From assembly GCA_003024175.1 (NCBI GenBank), contig MDYQ01000170.1:1-60150 (forward strand): a stretch of DNA of 60,150 nucleotides. The letters are read 5' to 3'. This DNA comes from Planoprotostelium fungivorum (lineage: Eukaryota; Evosea; Variosea; Cavosteliida; Cavosteliaceae). The notes beneath the pieces were generated by a model. That model had not been told where the DNA came from. It was given only the letters and a program-made list of their open reading frames with translations, and did not search any database. This document shows positions 52,101 through 60,150 of this stretch, piece after piece. The number at the start of each line of letters is the position of its first letter. The stretch's first letter is position 1. The position numbers and the translations under genes are program-made.

Positions 52101-55100
52101 GCATTCTGTGCACTCCTGCACAGATATGTCAATCTACAACGATACGAGTCGAAATTTCACTGACTTTCTGACTTCACGGTAAGATGAGTGGGACAGAGTG
52201 AGCAGCTGGTTGAGAATGGTCTTGATGGTGTCTGTCAAGAGAACTCCACCGTTGTGTGAGCTCAGACGATTGAGGTGTAACGCGTAGGCTCGATCTACAA
52301 CGAGACTGTAATTTGCCTTCTTCTCCAGGGATCGAATCGAGTGCTTGTACTTGTAGTAGATCTGTAGATGGTGAATTTAAGAATTATTTTTTCGATTTAT
52401 TTCTCACCTGTACGAAACGATTGTTGTGATGTTCGTATCTACCGTGGATGGAATAGAGGTAAGTGGTGTAGATCTGTGGAATCTGAGTGAAATTTCAGAT
52501 ACAACAGACTCACCCCAATCAATTTACGTATGGACTCCACGTCGTCCGAATGAAATTTCGTCAGAATTTCGTACAAACGGTTCAACACGGTCGCCAGGTC
52601 CTGCAGTGAACTTTCCGGTAATTTTCCTCCCAGATTCCCCGCCTCGAAGGCCACGGTGGGGTAAGCCTTCTCGTCCTTTACCTCGAAATTTCCTTGAATA
52701 TTCACGGAAGGAAGGGAGGGTAAGAGGGTGGATGCAGAGTGGAGTAAGTGATGGATCAGATCGAGCTGCAGGGAAATATTCTCCTTGTCCTGCTGACTTT
52801 CGATTCGAGACCAAGAAGTCTGCAACAGCTCGTTGTAGACAGAAGCGACCAAGGACATCTGAAAGCGTGAGCGTTGTAGATGATGAATAAAATGAAATAA
52901 AATACCTCCTCGGATGAAGGAACGTGCCAGCGGACTTGACATTCCTTGGGCTCCTTCTTCTCACCCCAGTCTTTCCACTCGACCCTGTTTCGATCAATTT
53001 TCTGCGGAATTTCACGATCTCACCCCTCTTGGCGGTAGTGGGTGGGCCACGTGTGGGACAATGACATCATCAGAGACCGTAGAAAGTGTCCGGCAGATTT
53101 GACGATCTCCTTCGAATAGTTTGATTTCTTCATTTTCTTCGCTTGATTCTCTCCTGAATTGGAGCTGCGGCTCCAGCAGGCTTTCACCATGGTGACCAAC
53201 TGTTCACTGAGAGGTTGTAAGTCATCGAGTTTTCTGTGAGATTTCACTGACCGATAGGGCAGCAGGTGTTGTCCTCCGAAATCGATGGCAGAGCCCAACA
53301 AGTACAGTTTCCACTCCAATTCACTCTCGGATAATTCCTTCAATTCTACCCGTGTCACGACCATCTACAAAGAACCAATCTCTCACCTCCCGTCTTACTA
53401 TCGATGAGGTCGCGGTAGATGCGGGGGACCAATAATTTGAGCCCCTTCTGTGGGTTGGCTGCAACACAGCCGCCCACGATGTACCCAAATTCTCTCTTCG
53501 AATTGTTGACCGTATTATTCATCACATAATCTACCACTTTCTGACTTGTCTCGTTGTAGACGTCCGAACTCTGTCCCTCGAAGAACAATCGGAAGGTGGA
53601 CTGACATACATTGAGATGGCTGGTTGTAGATCGAAGAATATCACCTCTTGTATGTAATACCACCAGGAATCATAGTGTTGGTCCTTGTCTTGATTGTGGT
53701 ATAATGCAAATGAAGCATCTAAGAACTGAAGGGCGATGTCTTCTACCACAGAAGAGAAGGAGGAGATAGCCATGGTATTATCATCCTCCATATTCGAGTC
53801 TTCTGTCGACACTGTCGACATAGGTACGAACGACAAGAAGCGGTAGAAGACCTGGAAATTTCAGTGAAATTCCGGGATATCTCGATCACCTTGAAGGCAG
53901 CTTTCGTCTTGTCGATGTCACTGGTGTCAATGGAAGACAGAGCGGCCTGCAAAATGCGCGGGAAAACTTGTACACCCTCCTTGAAATTTCGTTGACTGAT
54001 CAACTCTCCGATGGTGGACCCCATGATCTCCATCACGGCCAGAGTCTGATGAGGCTGCGAGGGGGTCAGGTACGGATATTCGAGACGCCTCGTTGTAGAT
54101 CTCACCCATTGAAAGTTCTGAAAGGCCAGATCTATTTTTGGAACGAGTGTGGAGAATGTCAACTGGGGTAAAAATAGAGCAAACGTCCTGAGAGCCTCTC
54201 TAGCGTTGTAGATCATGCCATTGTGCTTGCTGTACATGGCCTGGTGGATGATGGGAAGCAACTGAAAATTCATCGGAATCTCGCGGAAAACTCCATCGTC
54301 TCACCTTCTTTCCAAATGCTTCTACAACATCCGATTTCGTTTCTTCTTTGATAGTTCGCTTCAATGCATTGTGACTCAAATTCAACAGAAGAGTTCCCAG
54401 GAAATCATTCCACCGTCCGGAATTCGAAGGGTAGAAGTAACTGAAATTTCATCGGAATTTTCGATTACGTATCACACTCACGATGCGACCGTGTCTAGGT
54501 ACAGGTGGAAAGACTCGGAACCCTTGCGTTGTAGATGGCCATCTTGAGTGAATGGCAGGATGTAGATCATGATTTTGGCGATATTTGCCGCCGACGATTG
54601 ATGGTGGGCCAGGAAAGAGCATTCCTTCGGTGTAATTCTGCAGAGAGCATTCAGTGTCTCGTTGTAGATGAAGCGATGACTCATACCTGCTCTCGGGCTT
54701 GGGAAGAGAAGTGCTACCCAGAGTTACGTTCGTGATACGTAAGAAGATGCTGTACAGTCGATCGACCGTGGTGGAGTCCGTTTCGGATAATTTCGAGTGG
54801 TGTGTCTTGATCAATTTTCCGACGATGATGGACCAATGTACGTCCCACGCATTACTGTTGTCTACATTGTTTCAGATCTCGTTCGATCTGGCCGGAACAT
54901 CGGAAAATTTCTCACCGATCAGGTTCCAGGTGTCGACGAATGTCGACAGTAATGAGACGTAATCGGTGGATGTATCTCTGGGATAGTAGAAGGTGGAGAG
55001 GTAACAGAGAGATAAGAGTGAATCGTTGTCGTGTACATTCAGTCGAGGGAGAAATTCTGCCAGAATTTCGTTGCTGGAGCCAACGGTGAAGTGTCTGCGA

Positions 55101-55817
55101 GGGTGAACATCGCGTTATAGATGAAGAGACTCACTTGCGTATGTTACGTATCATATGAACCAGGGTGATCGCGTTGCTCCTGTTCGAATTTAGACGGGAA
55201 ATCTCGCGGAAATGTCTCACTTGTTGGGCAGTACAGCCTGGTAGATGTCACGTGACTCCATTGTAGATCGCAAGAGACATTCGTAGAGGGGTCGCCAGGG
55301 TAGAGCCAAATCCATCTTCTTACACTTGCTGTGAGACGTGAGACGGAGGTGATCATGATGAAATGGATAGACCTGACGAGGTTGGTGATGATTCGTGCCA
55401 ATTTACTCTGGACGATGGGTGTCGTTTCCTTCATCACGAGGAGGTTCAAGAGAAGGTTTACCAATTCGATCTGTTGTTTGATGTCAGGAGATGGAAAAGT
55501 AGGAGATGATCGAGAGTCACCTTATCAGCGGCGGTGATCCTCTCTTTCAATTCGATGTGTCTGCATATCGATCAACATCGGGTGACGATTTCCCCAATCA
55601 GTTCGATGAATGCAAGGGGTTAATGGCTATGAGTTCACCTTTTGAGATGAGAAGCGTAGAATGCACCCGATCGATTGGGATCTTGTTGTGTGATGGCATT
55701 CTTGAGTCTCTCAATGATGAGATTCACGCGACTCTGGCTCTGTGTTGACACCGAGTCGGCGTAAGGTAACAGTGACAACACGGCAGATGCATTCTTCTGT
55801 TGCGATACTGTCGTCAT
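49133..55817 (-). CDS. PSME4: Proteasome activator PA200/BLM10 (PSME4)
   Basis: The start at 55817 (MTTVSQQKNASAVLSLLPYA) opens a protein of about 1,750 residues built from HEAT-like helices. Recognisable blocks: ALPWRPLYECLLRST, LLSLCYLSTFYYPRDTS, NAWDVHWSIIVGKLIKTHHS, ESFHLYLDTVAS, LPIIHQAMYSKHNG, FLDASFALYHNQDKD, EFGYIVGGCVAANPQKGLKL, WKLYLLGSAIDFGGQHLLPY, and IYYKYKHSIRSLEKKANYSL. It ends ERQLEDLAGTRHSHNYYA, so the last three residues form the HbYX-type motif that docks in the 20S alpha-ring and opens its gate. PA200 caps proteasomes and promotes degradation of acetylated histones and peptides. About 30 short introns, many with a shared internal sequence. Stop 49135-49133. Confidence 0.9.
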
Positions 55818-56305
55818 TTTCACCTGAGAAGAAGATAAGACAGATAGAAATAGTCGAAACTCTCACCCGTGTAACTTGATCTTGATGATGTTGTCTGTTG
55901 ATTTTGTTTCAAGTGGTGGGGTGGTCCAAAAATCATATTCACGTCACATGACGAATTTTCCGAACTCGGGGGAAATTGTAGATGGATGGCATCTGACCGA
56001 CTTCGTGTGAATTGAGAAGTTATATTCATCCATCGACTACTGCTGATAGAAAGAGGTCTCTACGGTTTGTCTCACAGAATCGTCTGAGAGAAAGAGGGAC
56101 ACGGTGAAATCATATCACGCACGGCGCTATAAACAGGATGTCATACCGCGTTTCTCTGCCCTAAATATGGTCCTTCCATGCTCGGGTTGAGAACATCACA
56201 CCGCTTAAGCTGTGTCTGTGTGACGTTTCCGCAGCTGTTTCATAAGAAGGATATCCTTTTTATGCGACCCTTTCTCACAAGCCGGATCAATCGACAGCAC
56301 ACACC
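55818..56305. promoter_or_regulatory. Bidirectional upstream region between PA200 and LRR gene
   Basis: Two divergent starts lie about 490 bases apart. A CTATAAAC box is at 56129-56136. A CGTCACATGACG palindrome is at 55952-55963. A short open frame on the minus strand (to 56029) may be a 5' untranslated exon of PA200 spliced to the start exon. Confidence 0.4.
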
Positions 56306-57531
56306 ATGAGGCCGACCGTCCTCTTTGTCCTCTTCTTATGCATCGCTCAGGGGAGGGCCTTGTATCCCTTCTCGACCAGCATCCCCCAATTGACCCAGTT
56401 CTTTCACGATTTACACGGTGAACTTCTGTTGCATAATGGATCTGAAGTAAAGAAGGAGAGGAATGGTACAATTCGACCGGCTGGCTCCAGAGCTCTGATC
56501 CTTGTGACGGAAAGTGGTACGGCATCAACTGCACCATTATCGATGATCGAAGTCTATTTCCCATACCCATTCAAGTTGCAAACATCTCATTGGAAGACAA
56601 CAGTCTGAGGGGAACTATCACTACGAAGGTGAGATGCATATCCCAATCACATCACAGAAACCGACTCGAAAACAGATCCCCTTGGTTGTATATCTCAATC
56701 TTGCATCCAACAACGACATCAGTGGCAACATCACATCGGACTCCTTTTGGGAGAACACAGTGTACCTGGATCTGTCAAAGGTGATGGTTTGGATCATGTA
56801 TCGTTCGAAATTCTCATCTCAATCAGAACCACCTTCAAGGCACCATTCCAGACTTGTCCAAGTTCGCCCTCCTGCGATACGCTGACCTCTCTTCAAATTA
56901 TTTCGATGGGCCCATCGAGTTCAGCTCCACGACTTCCAAGTTGGAACTGCTCGATTTATCGGTGACCAGCTTTCCATCGTCTCTCACATCACATGATGTA
57001 ATCATCCGTATCATCTCATGTTCGACAGAACAACAGATTGAAGGGAGTCATTCCATCGAATCTCGGAACCGCTGTGAATCTGCAATCGGTGAAGTCCATC
57101 ACCATCGCCACCGATTGATCGACGTCTGCAGTTGATGTTGACGAACAATCAACTCTTCAGCACCATTCCGTCCTCGTTTTGCAATCTAGTCTCCCTCCAA
57201 CAGATGATCTTATCGTTCAACTTTCTCTTCGGTCAGGTGACATCCATGCGTCACCCTTCATCATCGCATGGATCACTGACGTCCTATGTAGATTCCCTCT
57301 TGCATCGGTGACCTGACGAATATGAGAGATTTAGAGCTTCGCTCCAACAATCTCCAGGGTTACATACCTTCAAGCATCTATCAGCTGAATCAGGTGCATG
57401 CGATCTGATGTGGATGACATCATCAACTCTTACGTCTATCGAACAATAGGTTCTCGGGAAATCTCTCTTCCAGTCTGTCGAATCTGACTCAGCTCCAAGT
57501 GATCGATCTCATCATCATAATAATCTTTTAA
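56306..57531 (+). CDS. Secreted or membrane LRR protein, C-terminally truncated
   Basis: Signal peptide MRPTVLFVLFLCIAQGRAL. An LRR N-cap region follows (GWLQSSDPCDGKWYGINC), then plant-type LxxN repeats: VANISLEDNSLRGTI, YADLSSNYFDGPIEF, NRLKGVIP, MILSFNFLFGQIPS, LELRSNNLQGYIPSSIYQLN and RFSGNLSSSLSNLTQLQVID. The last repeat stops abruptly in a run of Ile codons and TAA at 57529-57531, just where the sequence turns AT-rich and repeat-like. No transmembrane segment or kinase follows. Such proteins usually sense ligands outside the cell; this copy may be a truncated receptor. Confidence 0.6.
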
Positions 57532-58546
57532 CCATAATTCATACATTACTTAATTTTAGTGTGCAGACAATTCAACTAATCCTCTGTATTTCTTAGATAC
57601 TCTGGGTACAACAACATCTGCCTTGAGTGCATCATGAATGTCAATGGGCTTGGGAGAGAAGGTCAGCCAGGGGATGTGGTCTACTTGCACAAGAAACAGA
57701 TGGTCTAGTGTACTGTCCACCCCCTTGGTCCTTGTCAGGCCCAATTGATGATAAAGAAAAGGAGTGTTTGCGCACAGCGAACACTGCTTGTCAAGCTTTC
57801 AGAGCCCAGAGGCGTCAACAAGCACAGAGTGAGCGGGAGCAGCGCGAGATTGCTGAATGCCAGGCCACACTGGTGTGGAGACTTGGGGCAGAGTATATGA
57901 CGGTCTTAGATTTAATGGATGTGTATATTAATTATGGTTAAAAGATTATTATTTTGAACTGTTCCCTGTAGACAAACATCTGAACATTTGCTGCTGTTCT
58001 CTGTGACATAGGTTGAATATTTGAATAGTGACACAGAGCCTTCAGGTTATCTCTGGCAAAAGATACAGGTGTCAGGAAGTGAAGTGAATACATGTGTAGC
58101 ATTGACAATAACAAAGAATGGAGGAAAAGGGTAGAATTAATGAACAGGATTGTAGATATAAATAACCAGGCCAATTATCAATCATTGTAGATGTTGGGAA
58201 GATAAATGCGCATTCAAAGCATAGCAAGAAAACCAAAAGGTTGTTGTGTCTTTGAGTTTGAGTCATAGTAGACTATCCATTAAGATCTAAGATCTTACAA
58301 CTGTTATAGATGGATGGTCTCACTCTTGATTACAGGGTAAATGATTCACGAGGATGGATAACTTGGATGGTGTATGTACAAGACCTCTCCTTGCGGATGG
58401 GCTTTGAACAATCCCCTTTTATTACACAATACAATTGTAGACCATTAAATCAATTCCTTTTGTCGTCAATATTCCTTCTCTACAATGTAGCATCATAACA
58501 ACAACAGAGATGATATGGTCCAGACTCCACACCACACCATAATTTA

Positions 58547-58915
58547 TCAGTGGCATGCAATATCAGATGGATTTTCAGCTGATCCTGTGTACACTGGAGA
58601 TATCCTTACTCTTGATGCCAAATTCTTCATGATTCTGTTCATCACATCCTCTTCACTGAACTGTTTGCTGTACAACCCAAAAGGTACAGTGTGTTTGTTG
58701 TCTATCATTATTCCCATGTCATAGCATCCATCTATTGTTATTGTATTCATAGATGGTGTATCATTATGTATGCTTTTTCTAATTGGGGTGTTCTTGGCCT
58801 TAATTAGGTCATCTGAGAACTCTGCTTTTTTGTAGCTGTTAAATATGAATATCTCCTTGTTCTGGCTTAACACCACTCCTTTGTCTCTGACATCCTCTTT
58901 ACCATCCTGAGGCAT
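58547..58915 (-). pseudogene. Remnant open frame of an unidentified element
   Basis: A 122-codon minus frame reads MPQDGKEDVRDKGVVLSQNK, DDLIKAKNTPIRKSIHND and TVPFGLYSKQFSEEDVMNRI. Reading upstream it starts LCDDHMPQDG; the left-end repeat has LCDDHTPQEV in the matching place, then a stop. No family recognised. The upstream frame is closed by TGA in both copies. Confidence 0.4.
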
Positions 58916-59105
58916 ATGGTCATCACATAAGAACCAAACAGTTCAATGAGTCTCTGTTTATAAAGAATGATTTCAAACCAAAGAAAGCCAAGGGGTTCCT
59001 TTTAATGAATGTGCATTGAATGTGTTTCTTGGTTGCTGAGTTTTCTCTGAGTTTTCCAATTTGTCAGTGATGTCAAATTTTGGGCACAACACATCCTTTT
59101 TCACA
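58915..59105 (-). repeat. Inverted copy of the left-end repeat (833-1035)
   Basis: Aligns with 833-1035 after reverse complementing, including TTATAAAGAATGATTTCAAA and AATTTGTCAGTGATGTCAAA. A one-base deletion relative to the left copy shifts the conserved frame. Confidence 0.75.
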
Positions 59106-60150
59106 TAACTATATTATAACACCAGACTGGTGAAAAAGTAAAATGCTGTCTATTGTCATTGTATTCATAGAGAGTGTATCATTATTGTTATGACTAAGGA
59201 CCTGCAGAGACATAGAAATTTGTGTTTCTGTCTTGTCTTGCAATTTTCGGATCCGTCTCGACAAAAAATTGCTTGTCTTGTCTCGGTCTTGTCTCACAAT
59301 TTTTTTTGGGCAAGACGGAACAAGACGAGACAAAAAGCAACTCCCGTCTCTGTCTCGTCTCAACAATTTTCCCCGGAAAGTCATGAGAACAATATCCAAA
59401 AACTTCGGTGCAGAGCCAACGACATATCCCGTCATATCTATTAGAGATGTTCTGGCTGGAACAGATACATCTGATTGAAACCACCAAGGAGTACTAGCTG
59501 AATTATGGGCGGCACAACACTAACTCCTCTTTGCCATCCTTCTTCATAACTGTATGGTTTAGGCTTCACAAAAATAGCTTCTTTCAGTTCACGTTCCAGC
59601 TTCATCTTGCCTGGTATACACCTGCTGCAGCAAAATGGAGCTTTTGTAAATGATGATCAGGGAATCTCTGTTTGAACTTTTTTTCATAGCTTGATACTTT
59701 AGCTGTCTGTATCTGTATACAGGAGATCCACCTCTGTTTTGTGTTTTTTCCCGATCCAATCAACAGGCAGCAGCATGAGCAATGAAGTCTCTTATACAAA
59801 TGAGATACAGCCAAGTGAGACACTTTATCCTTCTCATTCTCTCAACTTACACCCTGATCCTGTCTACGGGGGAAATGAAGATTCTTTCGAGAATCTGATC
59901 CAAATTTCGCAAGAAGAAGACAGCTTGTCACTTTGAGGATGGTTTGCCGTCCGAGATTTGATTAGATTTAATTGCACAAAAAAACGAACACATATCTCTA
60001 TTGATATGCAATCATTTGAACAGGAACATCAGATAGAAGTCACAAACCTAAGTGTAGAAGACGAGAGGAGCTGAAGATCTCCAAACCACCGCAATCAAGA
60101 ATCATATCAAGAGGTTGCATACTTCCAAGAGACTCAGAAGCCTACCAACG

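Larger units (their letters stand above)
57532..60150. repeat. Right terminal repeat-rich region
   Basis: AT-rich sequence with several open frames but no intact gene. It holds an inverted copy of the left-end repeat (58915-59105), an internal direct duplication (58736-58770 and 59148-59190, both with CTATTGT-ATTGTATTCATAG) and a GTCTC-rich low-complexity block (59225-59370). It looks like decayed mobile elements. Confidence 0.6.

Overview
This is a nuclear contig from a eukaryotic microbe with a compact genome. Coding sequence is broken into many short exons by GT-AG introns, mostly about 36-60 bp, with GTGAG-type donors. Spaces between genes are often below 500 bp. I found no operons, ribosome binding sites or CRISPR arrays. 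The repertoire (SH2 domains, a tyrosine kinase with an HRDLAARN loop, copine, Ras and Rac, TMC, GRAM-VASt, CABLES-like cyclin, PA200) suggests an amoebozoan or related unikont. Planoprotostelium-like protosteloid amoebae are my best guess, but that is inference. Gene boundaries given here span introns; I rebuilt many splice junctions by phase matching, so internal boundaries are predictions.

Layout, left to right. 1-1.1 kb: degenerate repeat sequence. 1.1-2.3 kb (-): uncharacterised protein. 2.4-3.8 kb (+): tandem helicase-associated domains. 3.9-7.9 kb (+): a TMC-type membrane protein fused to a PP2C phosphatase. 8.4-9.1 kb (+): Ras. 9.6-10.9 kb (+): actin. 11.3-11.9 kb (-): tentative gene. 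12.6-15.2 kb (-): secreted sialate O-acetylesterase-like protein that has lost catalytic residues. 15.7-17.5 kb (-): RCC1 repeats. 17.7-21.0 kb (+): ankyrin-TPR-lipase. 21.3-23.0 kb (+): CABLES-like. 23.5-24.2 kb (-): Rac. 24.6-27.0 kb (-): protein phosphatase. 27.4-28.4 kb (-): F-box-like/ankyrin. 28.6-31.0 kb (-): GRAM-VASt lipid transfer. 31.3-32.7 kb (-): HGH1. 33.1 kb (-): tRNA-Ser. 33.5-34.1 kb (+): cryptic gene. 34.3-35.5 kb (-): SDR. 35.9-38.0 kb (+): GH27 alpha-galactosidase. 38.1-39.3 kb (-): HTH-like protein. 39.5-40.1 kb (-): pRiA4b ORF-3-like. 40.3-46.8 kb (-): copine fused to tandem SH2 and a tyrosine kinase. 47.3-48.8 kb (-): second phosphatase. 49.1-55.8 kb (-): PA200/BLM10. 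56.3-57.5 kb (+): LRR protein that stops at a repeat boundary. 57.5-60.2 kb: degenerate repeats.

No single pathway unites the genes, but signalling dominates: small GTPases, phosphatases, a tyrosine kinase and scaffold modules. Two secreted glycan-related proteins and one LRR protein face outwards. The strongest novelties are three multi-domain fusions (TMC-PP2C, copine-SH2-SH2-tyrosine kinase, ankyrin-TPR-lipase), a probable pseudoenzyme in the sialate O-acetylesterase family, and a set of introns sharing internal sequence, as introner-like elements would.
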